Origin: an uncultured Aquimarina sp.
GTDB taxonomy: Bacteria; Bacteroidota; Bacteroidia; Flavobacteriales; Flavobacteriaceae
Length of the DNA stretch: 64,000 nucleotides
NCBI GenBank assembly: GCA_947503835.1
Contig: CANNFM010000001.1
Span: 186,001-250,000, forward strand
Reading direction: 5' to 3'
Shown here: in pieces, positions 19,821 to 30,600 of the stretch
Position numbering within the stretch: position 1 is the first letter of the stretch
How the letters are laid out: the number at the start of each line of letters is the position of its first letter
Notes under the pieces: generated by a model
Told to the model about the DNA's origin: nothing
The model's input: the letters and a program-made list of their open reading frames with translations, nothing else
Databases searched by the model: none
Program-made: the position numbers and the translations under genes

Positions 19821-22800
19821 TGAAGGCTATTAAGATGATAAATACTATAAAATATATACTGCTGATCATAGTAATGATGAGTAGTGCAAGCGCTTTTTCA
19901 CAATTTGGCGGTGGGGACCCTGTTCTTGGTGATTGTGGGATTACCTCCTATCGTGATGCAGATGGCGATGGCTGGGGTAATGTTAACAATAAGACTTGTA
20001 AGACCTATATTCCCAGTGGATATGTGTCCAAGTTTGGAGATATTAATGATAACAATAGTCTTATTACCAACATTCCACCCAAAAACTTCTATAAAGATGC
20101 AGATGGTGATGGGTATGGTAACCCAAATATTAAAACCTATCGTAGTGTAAAACCTAGTGGGTATGTGACCAATGGTAGTGATTATGATGACAGTACTAGC
20201 CTAATCACAAACATTGCACCCAGGAATTTTTATAGAGATGCCGATGGTGATGGGTATGGTAACCCCGGAAACAAAACCTATCGTAGTGTTCAACCTTCGG
20301 GTTATGTGACTAATAGCAGTGATTGTAACGATGGCAACTCAGCAATACATCCCAATACAGTTTGGTATAAAGATAGTGATGGTGATGGTTTTGCAAGTAC
20401 TACAAAAAAACAGTGTACTAGCCCGGGAACAGGGTATACTCGTACCGTATTACCCGTTACCGATTGTAATGATGGCAATTCAGGATTAAACCCCAATACG
20501 GTTTGGTATCCCGATAGTGATGGTGACGGCTGGGGTACTCCTGCAGATTTAGGAGCTGTTCGCCGCCAATGTAATCAACCTTCTGGCTATGTGCGTAATA
20601 GTGCAGATTATAATGACAACAACAATTTGATCACCAATATTGCACCCAAAAACTTTTATAGAGATGCTGATGGAGATGGGTATGGCAACCCTAACATAAA
20701 GAAGTATGTAAGCGTTCGCCCTAGTGGTTATGTCACTAATAAAGATGATTATAATGATAGTACCAATCTAATCACCAATATTGCACCGAGTAATTTTTAT
20801 AGAGATGCCGATGGAGATACCTTTGGAAATCCTTCTGTAAAAACATATCGCAGTGTTCGTCCAAGTGGATATGTAACTAACAATAGTGACTACGATGATA
20901 GTACCAATCTGATTACAAACATTGCACCCAAAAACTTCTACCAAGATGCCGATGGGGATACCTTTGGAAATCCTTCTGTAAAAACATATCGTAGTGTTCG
21001 TCCTAGTGGTTATGTCGATAATGCCAACGATTGCGATGATAATAATAATTCATTAAACCCACTTACAACATGGTATCCCGATAGTGATGGTGATGGCTGG
21101 GGTACTGCTTCTGATATAGGAGCTGTTCGACAACAATGTAGTCAACCTTTAGGTTATGCACTCAAAGTAGGAGATTGTAATGATAATGATGAGAAAATAT
21201 ACCCTGAAACTGTTTGGTATAAAGATAGTGATGGTGATGGTTTTGCAAGCACTACAAAAAAGCAATGTATTAGTCCTGGAGCAGGATATACTTATACTAT
21301 ACTACCAGTTACCGATTGTAATGATGATAATGAATTTTTACATCCTAATACTGTTTGGTATAAAGATGGAGATGGTGATAATTTTGCCATAAGTACAATA
21401 ACTCAATGTGCAAATCCAGGAACGGGTTATGTGCTAACTGTATTACCTATTACCGATTGTAATGATAATGATGAATTTATACACCCCAATACTATTTGGT
21501 ATAAGGATAGTGATGGTGATGGATTCGCCATTACAACAAAAAAGCAATGTACTAACCCTGGCACAGGATATAACCAAATTACAGTGCCAGTAACAGATTG
21601 TAACGATAGTGATGCTTCATTAAACCCCAACACTATTTGGTATGCAGATACCGACAATGATGGTTGGGGAAACAAGAATGCAACCAAAACACAATGTACC
21701 CAACCTGCAGGTTATGTACGTAATGATGATGACTATGATGATACCACCATACATATTATCAACATTGCACCCAAGACGTTTTATCAGGACAGTGATGGTG
21801 ATGGATTTGGAGACCCTAATCAAAGCATATTATATAGTGTACAACCGATAGGGTATGTAACCAATGCAGATGATCAATGCCCCACAATAGCAGGACCAAA
21901 TAATGGGTGTATTGGTATCCCATATACAGAGGTAACAATTAGTAATGAGAACTATGTCTTTACCAGAGTATATCAGGGAGAGATGGAAACTTCAGATGCG
22001 ATCACTGCTAACGAAGATGTGATCGAGAGTATTACCTATTTTGATGGATTAGGAAGACCCAAACAACAAGTTGGGATAAAAGCTTCACCTGATATCAAAG
22101 ATATTGTAACTCATATCGAGTATGATACCTATGGCAGACAAGCCAAACAATATTTACCTTTTGAAAGACAAGGTGGAGCATTAGGGAGCTATGCCGCTGT
22201 TGACGTTAATACTAACATTAATAATTATTACCTCAACACGTATAATGATGATTTCCCTGGGATCACAGACCCTACTTTGGTGAATGCCTATAGCGAGAGT
22301 GTCTTTGAAGCTTCTCCTCTTAACAGAGTACAAGAACAAGGAGCACCAGGTGCAGCTTGGAAAGCCGATCGTGATAGTGATGCAGACCATACTATCAAGT
22401 TTGATTGGGATACCAATACTGCTAGTGAAGTGGTCAAATTTAGAGTAACATTTACTAATAATGATACCGAGAAACCACAATTGGTAATGGACAACTATTA
22501 TGTTGCAGGAGAATTATATGTAACCATCACCAAAGATGAAAACTGGAAATCCACTGATGGTGATAATCATACCACCAGAGAATACAAAGACAAACAAGGC
22601 CGTGTAGTCTTAAAAAGAACTTATGCCTCGACAGGATCAGCAAGCGCTAGCGCACATGATACGTATTACGTATATGACAAATTTGGGAATCTAACCTATG
22701 TGATCCCTCCCAAAGTAACCACTACTGATGGAGTATCAACCAGCGAGCTTGCAGAGCTGTGTTATCAATATGAATATGACAGTAGAAACCGATTGGTAGA

Positions 22801-25324
22801 AAAGAAAATCCCTGGTAAAGGATGGGAATATATTATTTATAACAAATTAGATCAACCTATTCTTACACAAGACCCATTATTAAAGGCACAAGGTGTATGG
22901 TTATTTACTAAATACGATGCTTTGGGTAGGATTGCTTATACCGGAAAATACAATAGTACTCGTAACAGAAAAACATTACTGTTAGCTATGGGTGGTGTAC
23001 AAACCTTTTGGGAAAAACATAATATATCTACAGTTATAGGAGAAACCACATTGTATTATAGCAATACCGCTTTTCCAACCACAGATATAGAAGTACTAAC
23101 GATCAATTACTATGATGATTATGAGTTTAATACAGCTGGGATCATAAAACCGGGTACGGTCTACGGGGTAGGCACCACAGATCGTACTCGATCCTTAGCT
23201 ACAGGAAGCAAAGTAAGAGTATTAGGTACCAATAACTGGATCACTACTATTACTTACTATGACAAGAAAGCACGACCGATCTGTGTTGCCAGTAAAAATG
23301 AGTACTTAAATACTACGGATGTATTAGAGAGCAAACTAGACTTTGCAGGTAAGGTGTTAGAAACCAAAACCATACATACCAAAGGCAGTAATGCAGCTAT
23401 AGTGACTATAGACACCTTTGAGTATGATCATATGAGTAGAGCGTTACAACACACCCAAAAGATCGATAACCAAGCAGAAGAAACCATTGCCGAGAATAGT
23501 TATGATGCTCTTGGGCAACTCACAAGTAAAAAAATAGGAGGCACTTCGACTGCGCTAAGTGCAAGCTTACAGACTGTAGATTACACCTACAATGTTCGAG
23601 GATGGTTAAAATCAATCAATAACGGTACTACTGCTGGTGGAGATCTCTTTGGCTTTGCCATCGATTATAACAACGGTACTACTCCACTCTATAATGGTAA
23701 TATATCAAAAACCTCTTGGAGAACAGCCAATGATAATGTAACCAGAAGTTATGCCTATACCTATGATGCTTTAAATAGAATCATCAGTGGTATTAGCAAT
23801 GATGGTAATTATGACCTCTCTAATGTTACTTATGACAAAATGGGTAATATCATGAGCCTAGCTCGACACGGTTTCCAAAACACAACGAGTTACACCAATA
23901 TGGATATATTAGATTATGATTACGATGCAGGTAATAAATTGTTGAAAGTAACCGACACAGGTAACAAAAGTTATGGCTTTAAAGACGGGACCAATACCAA
24001 CAATGATTTTGATTATGATGCTAATGGAAACATGATCGAGGACAAAAACAAAGGAATCTCAAAAATCACCTATAATCATTTGAATCTACCCACAAAAGTT
24101 ACTATTTCAAACAGTGAGGGAACAGGAAATATTAGTTATATTTATGACGCCACTGGGACAAAGCTAAAGAAAATAGCACCTAGTGGAAGTTCTTTAATAG
24201 AAACGGAGTATGCAGGGAATTATGTCTATAAGAATGCTGAAATACAGTTTATGAGTACTACAGAAGGGTATGCGACACCAGAGGGTAGCTCATATAGATA
24301 TGTGTACCAATATAAAGATCACTTAGGTAATGTACGTTTAAGTTATACCAAAAATGATACAGGTACTCTTGAAATTATAGAAGAGAGTAATTATTATCCA
24401 TTTGGTCTTACACATAAAGGGTATAATGGTGCTGTATCTTCTTTAGGAAACTCTACTGCTCAATTATTAAAGTTTGGAGGAAAAGAAGAGCAGAATGAAC
24501 TTGGATTAGGTTGGATCGATATTACAGCACGTAACTATGATCCTGCATTAGGGAGATGGATGAATCTTGATCCGTTAGCGGAGCAGATGAGAAGACACTC
24601 TCCTTATAACTATGCGTTTAATAATCCTATATTTTTTATCGATCCTGATGGGATGGCTCCACTAGACCATTACATAGATCGGCGTACTGGTGAAATTTTG
24701 GGTCAAGATGGAGCAGCTACAAATGAGTTAAGGGTAATTGATAAAAGAGAGTTTGATTATGTAAAAGAAGAACATGGAGGAACTATATCACAAAAAGCTA
24801 CAAAAGAACTTCAAGACAATAGTACTCTTGTTACATTTGATGAACAACAAATACAAGATGAAGCTCAATCAGTTGGAGACGATACAGCAAGTGAAGGTAT
24901 CGAAAACCAAGCATTTATAACATTAAATGTAAATACAGGGGAGGTTGCTGCTCAGCGAGGCCCCGATGGAACATCAGAAGAAACAATAATAGATGCTGAT
25001 GAATCACTAGGAGCACCAAGAACTGGTAATGGATTAATGCTTATAGCACAAATGCATGGACATCCTAAGGTTACAAAAAAAGGAATGAAAAATGGACAAT
25101 CTACATCAACAAAAGATCAAAATGCAGCTGCTGGCTTTGGGATTACTGTCTTTGCAATTGATGCCTTTGATTCTAAGCAGGGTGCTGGATCAGAAAGAGC
25201 AATACATAGAGTTAAAAAAAATGGCACAAGACTTAATTTTGCAGGAAAAACGAAAGGAACTAATGCTACAGGAACATTTAATTTTACTAAGCATTTAAGA
25301 AGTTTATTAAAACAAGGTAGATGA
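19820..25324 (+). CDS. Rhs-repeat protein with MopE-like DxDGDG repeats and variable C-terminal toxin-like domain
   Basis: This 1834-residue protein has a signal peptide (about 1-28), about 14 repeats around YxDxDGDGxGNP at residues 43-690, a DUF6443-like start (ITYFDGLGRPKQQV) near 735, YD repeats to about 1490, and the Rhs core ending with DHLGNVRLSY, ARNYDPALGRWMNLDP and YNYAFNNPIFFIDPDGM near 1612. The last 220 residues are unlike the rest and form the variable tip. They contain MHGHPKV and, 14 residues on, SxxD (STKD), which resembles a JAMM/JAB metal site (HxH...SxxD) but with wider spacing. The DxDGDG units probably bind Ca2+. The tip is a likely toxin, and the small lipoprotein gene overlapping its end a likely immunity gene (inference). 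ATG 19835 is an alternative start. Confidence 0.85.
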   Translation: MKAIKMINTIKYILLIIVMMSSASAFSQFGGGDPVLGDCGITSYRDADGDGWGNVNNKTCKTYIPSGYVSKFGDINDNNSLITNIPPKNFYKDADGDGYGNPNIKTYRSVKPSGYVTNGSDYDDSTSLITNIAPRNFYRDADGDGYGNPGNKTYRSVQPSGYVTNSSDCNDGNSAIHPNTVWYKDSDGDGFASTTKKQCTSPGTGYTRTVLPVTDCNDGNSGLNPNTVWYPDSDGDGWGTPADLGAVRRQCNQPSGYVRNSADYNDNNNLITNIAPKNFYRDADGDGYGNPNIKKYVSVRPSGYVTNKDDYNDSTNLITNIAPSNFYRDADGDTFGNPSVKTYRSVRPSGYVTNNSDYDDSTNLITNIAPKNFYQDADGDTFGNPSVKTYRSVRPSGYVDNANDCDDNNNSLNPLTTWYPDSDGDGWGTASDIGAVRQQCSQPLGYALKVGDCNDNDEKIYPETVWYKDSDGDGFASTTKKQCISPGAGYTYTILPVTDCNDDNEFLHPNTVWYKDGDGDNFAISTITQCANPGTGYVLTVLPITDCNDNDEFIHPNTIWYKDSDGDGFAITTKKQCTNPGTGYNQITVPVTDCNDSDASLNPNTIWYADTDNDGWGNKNATKTQCTQPAGYVRNDDDYDDTTIHIINIAPKTFYQDSDGDGFGDPNQSILYSVQPIGYVTNADDQCPTIAGPNNGCIGIPYTEVTISNENYVFTRVYQGEMETSDAITANEDVIESITYFDGLGRPKQQVGIKASPDIKDIVTHIEYDTYGRQAKQYLPFERQGGALGSYAAVDVNTNINNYYLNTYNDDFPGITDPTLVNAYSESVFEASPLNRVQEQGAPGAAWKADRDSDADHTIKFDWDTNTASEVVKFRVTFTNNDTEKPQLVMDNYYVAGELYVTITKDENWKSTDGDNHTTREYKDKQGRVVLKRTYASTGSASASAHDTYYVYDKFGNLTYVIPPKVTTTDGVSTSELAELCYQYEYDSRNRLVEKKIPGKGWEYIIYNKLDQPILTQDPLLKAQGVWLFTKYDALGRIAYTGKYNSTRNRKTLLLAMGGVQTFWEKHNISTVIGETTLYYSNTAFPTTDIEVLTINYYDDYEFNTAGIIKPGTVYGVGTTDRTRSLATGSKVRVLGTNNWITTITYYDKKARPICVASKNEYLNTTDVLESKLDFAGKVLETKTIHTKGSNAAIVTIDTFEYDHMSRALQHTQKIDNQAEETIAENSYDALGQLTSKKIGGTSTALSASLQTVDYTYNVRGWLKSINNGTTAGGDLFGFAIDYNNGTTPLYNGNISKTSWRTANDNVTRSYAYTYDALNRIISGISNDGNYDLSNVTYDKMGNIMSLARHGFQNTTSYTNMDILDYDYDAGNKLLKVTDTGNKSYGFKDGTNTNNDFDYDANGNMIEDKNKGISKITYNHLNLPTKVTISNSEGTGNISYIYDATGTKLKKIAPSGSSLIETEYAGNYVYKNAEIQFMSTTEGYATPEGSSYRYVYQYKDHLGNVRLSYTKNDTGTLEIIEESNYYPFGLTHKGYNGAVSSLGNSTAQLLKFGGKEEQNELGLGWIDITARNYDPALGRWMNLDPLAEQMRRHSPYNYAFNNPIFFIDPDGMAPLDHYIDRRTGEILGQDGAATNELRVIDKREFDYVKEEHGGTISQKATKELQDNSTLVTFDEQQIQDEAQSVGDDTASEGIENQAFITLNVNTGEVAAQRGPDGTSEETIIDADESLGAPRTGNGLMLIAQMHGHPKVTKKGMKNGQSTSTKDQNAAAGFGITVFAIDAFDSKQGAGSERAIHRVKKNGTRLNFAGKTKGTNATGTFNFTKHLRSLLKQGR
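19947..21870 (+). repeat. Tandem coding repeats, about 14 units of the DxDGDG type
   Basis: Imperfect units of roughly 100-150 bases encode Y-x-D-x-DGDG followed by SGYV and D-x-D-D. Neighbouring units near 20797-20875 and 20938-21016 are almost identical over 70 bases, including a shared CCTTTGGAAATCCTTCTG, so duplication is recent. Units ending in ITNIAPxNFY alternate with units ending in HPNTVWY. Replication slippage could change the copy number. The unit count is from visual inspection. Confidence 0.85.
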
Positions 25325-25830
25325 TGAAGAACATATTTTTATTTGGAATTTTATTACTTCTTGTAGTAGGAGGATGTAAAGCAACAAAGGCAGATGAAGT
25401 TATCCCTTATATATTACCAGAAAATATAGAGATTAAACTTTATGAAATCGTAAAAGAAAAACCGAATAATAGTTTTTGTTTTTATTTGACTCAAAAAGAT
25501 TTAAGTGTTTTTGAAATTATAGTTAGAACTGACACAAAAAAAGGAAACTTTAAAACGGTTGATAGTTTTGATTATATAAAAAAGTCAAATAGAAAAGTTC
25601 TTATAAACGATACGTTTTATCCGTTAGTTTTTATGTCTGATTATACTTTTGGAACCGATATGAGAAAAACAGAATTAATTACCTTGTCAGAGAGAAAAGA
25701 AAGGTTAAAAAAATATGAAACAGATCGAACTTATAGTGAGGATAATCTTTTTAATGTTCATAGAAGTTGGTTGATTTCAGAGGGTTATTCTATAACTTTT
25801 GATAATAAGGGAAACATTATAGAAGAATAG
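25321..25830 (+). CDS. Small lipoprotein, candidate immunity protein for the Rhs tip
   Basis: The 169-residue protein carries a lipoprotein signal (LFGILLLLVVGGCKAT, lipid-anchored Cys19) and a soluble domain rich in Lys, Asp and aromatic residues, with no motif I recognise. Its ATG overlaps the stop of the Rhs gene by 4 bases; a second ATG at 25324 is also possible. Genes tightly following an Rhs variable tip usually encode the matching immunity protein. If so here, a lipid anchor would place protection in the periplasm. It is more AT-rich than the Rhs core, consistent with a tip-immunity module acquired together. No homology supports the role directly. Confidence 0.6.
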   Translation: MMKNIFLFGILLLLVVGGCKATKADEVIPYILPENIEIKLYEIVKEKPNNSFCFYLTQKDLSVFEIIVRTDTKKGNFKTVDSFDYIKKSNRKVLINDTFYPLVFMSDYTFGTDMRKTELITLSERKERLKKYETDRTYSEDNLFNVHRSWLISEGYSITFDNKGNIIEE

Positions 25831-25902
25831 ACTCCCCGCTGCTCCATAGTATGTCGCTACCGCAAGTTTGCAACTTGTGGCGGTACGAGTAAGAAAACAA
25901 AT

Positions 25903-25940
25903 AAAGGCACAACTTTTTTATAGTAGTGCCTTTTGTTTTA
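25903..25940 (+). terminator. Terminator of the Rhs-lipoprotein unit
   Basis: AAAGGCACAACT (25903-25914) pairs with AGTAGTGCCTTT (25922-25933) with one mismatch, followed by TGTTTT. It lies about 75 bases after the lipoprotein stop. Confidence 0.75.
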
Positions 25941-25960
25941 TGAGGTATTATAATACCGGT

Positions 25961-26140
25961 TTAGACCTCTGTCGAGGTATCGTCGTTAGTACCGTTACTT
26001 GCACGGTTTTCTATCACCTGATTGTATTGCCCGGCCAGAACATCAATCTGATCTAAGATAATGGCATGCCCTTTTGCAGTGCCCAGTGTGGCATGCGCAT
26101 CTATATGAGCAACAAGGGTTCTATAGGCTAATGTATATTC
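25961..26140 (-). pseudogene. Truncated gene remnant, C-terminal fragment, possibly DUF6261-like
   Basis: Reading leftward, 59 codons are open with no start codon at their beginning and end in TAA at 25961. The translation includes AYRTLVAHIDAHATLG, then AIILDQIDVLAGQYNQVIENR and an acidic tail (NDDTSTEV), which is protein-like and recalls the end of the DUF6261 family (recollection, not a search). A stop in frame directly upstream and loss of the rest indicate a decayed gene. It sits in the spacer after the Rhs island, as relics often do in module-swapping loci. Confidence 0.45.
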
Positions 26141-26237
26141 TTATATACATACAGTACAACGCTTCGTTAACTAGTACTCTAATAGCGTTCAATGCATAAA
26201 AACGAACTAAGTGTATCCTTAATGAAATCTACAGTAT

Positions 26238-26268
26238 AAAAAAACGCCGCAATGATTGCGGCGTTTTT
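26238..26268. terminator. Bidirectional terminator, near-copy of the one at 16191
   Basis: AAAAACGCCGCAA pairs with TTGCGGCGTTTTT around a short TGA loop. On the minus strand it ends the SusC-SusD transcription unit, and on the plus strand it backs up the Rhs unit. Confidence 0.85.
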
Positions 26269-26290
26269 AAGTTATAATACAAAGAATCTT

Positions 26291-27691
26291 TTATTGATTT
26301 TCTGCTAATGGTACAGGAAGTATATTAAATACATCATCTCCTGCTCTATCAATTGGTAAAGTATTTGACAGATCATACCTTCTTAGATCAAACATTCTAT
26401 GATTTTCACACCATAGTGAATACCTTCTTTGATTCAATAATTCTGTTGTAAGTGCTTCAGTGGTTTGTGCTCCCCCATAATTTGGAAGACTTGCAGCATT
26501 TCGTATAACATTTAAAGCATCTTCTGCATCCTGCAAATTATTTGCTAGTATACTTGCTTCTGCATAGACCAAAACTAACTCTTCATTTCTAATCATATCA
26601 ATTGCCGTTTCATTAGAACCATATAGTCTGGTCTCATGACTACCTGTCAATTCATCCTGCACACTAGGATTAGGCCTAACTGCTGCTTTTGAAGACACTC
26701 TTGAATCATTAGCTTCAGCCTCATTGATCCAACTATTGTGTACAATGATTTGATCACCATTGTTTGGTTCTTCTGCAGACACAGATGCTGCTCTAAAAAC
26801 CTCATTAGGCGTATCTCCTGCTCCTTGTCCAAAAATGTGCTTAACACTTGTAGATAGGTTTCCAGTAAGATCGAAATAAGAATTACTTAATTCAGTCAAT
26901 GTCCCAGGTCCGTCTCCTGCATATACAGCAGCTACGGCTGCAACAGCTCTATTAAATAAAATAAATTCCTCGATAGTAATTTGACTGTCATCATCACGCT
27001 TCGCATCATCTGTTTCTGCAGAGGTGTCAATTAAGTCATCAAATCCAGATACAGGAAATGAGAATTGATCTAAAGACTCAAGTGTATTTAAATCATTTAA
27101 CGCATCATTAAGCAAACTTCTAATTGCCGCTATTGCAGCATCAAACTCTAAAAATGGTCCTAAAGCATCTGGATTAGAAACATCAATTCGCACGGTACCG
27201 TAAGATTTTAAAACCTCTATAAGTTCATAAGCCTGAAAAGTCTTAGCATATCCACGATATGCATTCTTTTCGATCTCACTTATAACATCGGTATTGTCTA
27301 AAGCTCCTAATAGAATATTCGCATTTTTTATACATCTATAGTTTCCTGCGAATTGGGTTGTACTGTAGAATGAATTATTATCCAAAACAGCTCCATCCTT
27401 TCCTAAAAGATTTACAGTATTTCTAGGATCAGCATCAAAAAGATATAATTCTCGAGCCAAGGTTCCGCTTGTAGTGGTTTCAACTCCAAGACCATCTCTC
27501 GCTGTAGACTCAACTCCTATAGCCAATTCATTTAATTGTCTTACCGAAGCATCACTTTCGACACCTTCTAAACTTGGTCCATTTGGATCTATTTCTTCAT
27601 CAAAAGAGCATGATGTAATTGTTGCTGAAAGCACTATCAATATAAGGTAATATCTAGTTTTCATTTTTATTATATTTTTCATCATCACCAT
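26291..27691 (-). CDS. SusD/RagB-family nutrient-binding outer-membrane lipoprotein
   Basis: The 466-residue protein has a lipoprotein signal (LILIVLSATITSCSFDEE) and SusD-type helical repeats, with the usual C-terminal features: ETRLYGSNETAIDMIRNEELVLVYAEA, then NVIRNAAS and RRYSLWCENHRMFDLRRYD. It caps the SusC channel and binds the substrate at the surface. The start could be the ATG at 27691, 27682 or 27664; the last places the signal peptide at the very N terminus. It follows susC by 3 bases. No glycoside hydrolase, peptidase or sigma/anti-sigma gene is adjacent, so the substrate is unknown. Confidence 0.93.
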   Translation of the reverse strand: MVMMKNIIKMKTRYYLILIVLSATITSCSFDEEIDPNGPSLEGVESDASVRQLNELAIGVESTARDGLGVETTTSGTLARELYLFDADPRNTVNLLGKDGAVLDNNSFYSTTQFAGNYRCIKNANILLGALDNTDVISEIEKNAYRGYAKTFQAYELIEVLKSYGTVRIDVSNPDALGPFLEFDAAIAAIRSLLNDALNDLNTLESLDQFSFPVSGFDDLIDTSAETDDAKRDDDSQITIEEFILFNRAVAAVAAVYAGDGPGTLTELSNSYFDLTGNLSTSVKHIFGQGAGDTPNEVFRAASVSAEEPNNGDQIIVHNSWINEAEANDSRVSSKAAVRPNPSVQDELTGSHETRLYGSNETAIDMIRNEELVLVYAEASILANNLQDAEDALNVIRNAASLPNYGGAQTTEALTTELLNQRRYSLWCENHRMFDLRRYDLSNTLPIDRAGDDVFNILPVPLAENQ

Positions 27692-27694
27692 ATT

Positions 27695-30600
27695 TTAAAA
27701 ATTAACATTTAAATGGAAGTAAAACTGTTGGGCACTAGGGAAAGGTGCAACTTCGATTCCACTAGATAGGCCTGCTCCACCGTTAACAGAAACTTCAGGA
27801 TCATAACTACTATAATCAGTTATAGTAAATAAATTTCTTGCAGACACTCCAAATTTCATTCCTTCTACAACTTCACCAAACATTCCTGTTATAATTTTGG
27901 AAGGTAATCGGTAATAGACTGATACCTCACGAAGTCTTACATATCCTGCTGGTTCTACAAAGCGAAGCGCATTAGATGCAGAGCCTAAACGAGCCTGCCC
28001 CTCTGCGGTTTCAAGATCAGGAGATGTCTGTCCTAAGTCTGATAAGAATCTGGATAAATTTAGGTTTTCTCCTCCCTTTTTCCATTGTAATAAAAATGCA
28101 AAATCAATATGTTTAAAGAACGTAAATTGATTATTAAAAGCCATTTGGAAATCTGGTTCTACATTACCCACTTGTTGTAAAGCTTCTTCTAGAGGACCGT
28201 CTCCATCTGGATCGATAGCTCCAACAATCTGAGTTACTGGCTGACCTTCTTCTATAAAAAATGTACCCAGACCTGTCCCGAAACCAGCACCTGGTTGAGC
28301 AAAAGCAGGCACATCTAGCCTTGTTACTTCTGATCTATTCAAATAAAACTGTACACCTGTATTCCAATAAAAGTTATCGCTATTAAGAACATCGGCTCGT
28401 ACTGCTAGCTCAAGACCTTCATTGACCAAATCAGCCAAATTAGTCGTCTCAGTTGTATTTCCATCTATATCTGTAAACCCTGAAGAAGGAGGCACTGATC
28501 TAGTCAAAATCAGATCTTTTACTTCTCTGTTATAGTATGAAGCTTCAAAAGAAACTCTATTATTTAAAATCCCTATATCTATACCTGCTTCAAACTCTGC
28601 AGAGGTCTCAGGTTCAATGTTAGGATCTCCTTTTGCCCCAATTGAAAGACCTCCATTACCACCAACATTACTAGGAACTAAACTTGTAAATTTAGAACCA
28701 AACGCAGCTGATGATCCTGTTTCTCCATAGGCTGCTCTTAACTTTAACTGATTAACGGCATCAACATTCCAAAAACCTAGGTTAGCAATATTAACTGCTA
28801 ATGATGCTTTAGGAAAACCGAATAATTCATTAGGATCTCCATTAAGTGTAGACTTATCTAATCTATATCCTAAAGTAGCGATAAACTGATCTTTATAATT
28901 TCCTTCAATTTGAGCAAAATACCCAAAATCTTTTTGATCAGATCTAACCTGGTCTATTTCCTGATTTACGGATTGACTTACACTGGTTTGCCCTCCAAAT
29001 AAATTAGACCCTCTGGTGTTTACTAAATCTGCTTCTTGCTCTAAATAACTAATACCTGCTTGAGTGGTTAATTCTAAATCTCCTCCCAAAGCATTGTGAT
29101 CCCAAACCGCTATAGCTTGTGTATTAAACTGAGTAAAATTGTTATTACCTACAGCTATAAAACCTTCTTGATTACCAACTTGCGCCTGATGTGTTTCAGG
29201 TACATAGACATAAGTTTCATTAGACAAATAATCTATTCCTCCATTAAAAATAAGTTTTACTTTATCATTTTCTTTATTCAATATTTTAGTATTCAATTTA
29301 AATCCTTGAATAAACCTATTATTTGAATCTGTATTTAAAGCTCTGTCTCTAACAAAAATCGGATTCCCAGGATAATTTGGGTTACTAGGATAATTTCCAT
29401 TGGCATCAGGGAATAAATTATTCCAAGGTCTCGTAAAAGCTAATGTATATCCATAACTTAATCCTCCTTCATTTTCATTTCCAGTAAAACTTCTACTAGA
29501 ATTACTTCGTACATAATTAGATGATAGAGAAAAATCAAAAATATCAGATATCTTATGGTCTATATTACCTCGAATAGAAAGCCTGTCAAACCCAGTGTTT
29601 TTTATAATACCTTCTTCATCTCTATAAGATCCACCAACATAAAATTTAGTTTTTTCATTACCTCCACTAGCATTCATCTTCGTTTCAGAAATAAAACCTA
29701 CTTCTCCATAAATTTCATCTTCATAATCAATCAATCCTCCATTTTGCAATGCATTTCTGAAAGCAGCTACCTCGGATTCTGCGGCAGCTCTGGATTCTGC
29801 CTCTTTAATAGGGTCATCGGGATCAGGGCTAAAAAAAGCATTAAAAACACTTTCTTCAGTCCAAGGTCTCAACCCTAACCTATTTTGTATAACATTAACT
29901 CCTGTATCTTGGCTAAAACTAATTTTTGTTTTTCCTCCTTTTCCTCTCTTGGTAGTTATAATAACAACCCCTGCATTTGCTCTGGTTCCATAAATAGCAG
30001 CTGCTGAAGCCCCTTTAAGTATCTCTATATTCTCTATATCATTAGGATCTAAATCTGCGATTCTATTTCCTGAATTCTCTTCATTTCCTCTGTTAGCACC
30101 TGAGGCAAATCGCAAACCTGATGGTACTTCTACATTATTTACATAAACTCCATCTATAATAAATAAAGGTTGGTTATTTCCATTGATAGATGATATCCCT
30201 CTTAATCTAAGTGCAAAACCTCCTCCAGGTGCCCCTGAAGAAGAGACTATATTTACTCCTGTAACCTTACCATATAAGGCACCATCCACAGTAGTTTGGC
30301 TAGTATTCCCTACAAGTTCTTCAGAAGAAACTGTAGAAACCGCATTGGCAAGGTTAGCCCTCTTTATAGAAGAACCTAAACCTGTTACAACTACTTCTTC
30401 TAAGGATTCAGAAGATTCGCTAATTTGCACTGTGATAGCACCAGCGGTAGCAACATCTACCATTTGTTCTGCAAATCCAAGAGCAAATACCCTTAATCGA
30501 ACTGGTAATGCATTAACATTGATCGAAAAGTTACCGTCTATATCGGTGGCTGTACCATTGTTGGTTCCGTTTTCTACAACATTAACAAAAGGTGCCCCTT

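Larger units (their letters stand above)
25831..26290. other. Long spacer after the Rhs island
   Basis: The 460 bases contain an imperfect palindrome (TACCGCAAGTT paired with AACTTGTGGCGGTA, 25858-25885), a terminator (25903-25940), a minus-strand gene remnant (25961-26140) and a second terminator (26238-26268). No intact gene is seen. Confidence 0.7.
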
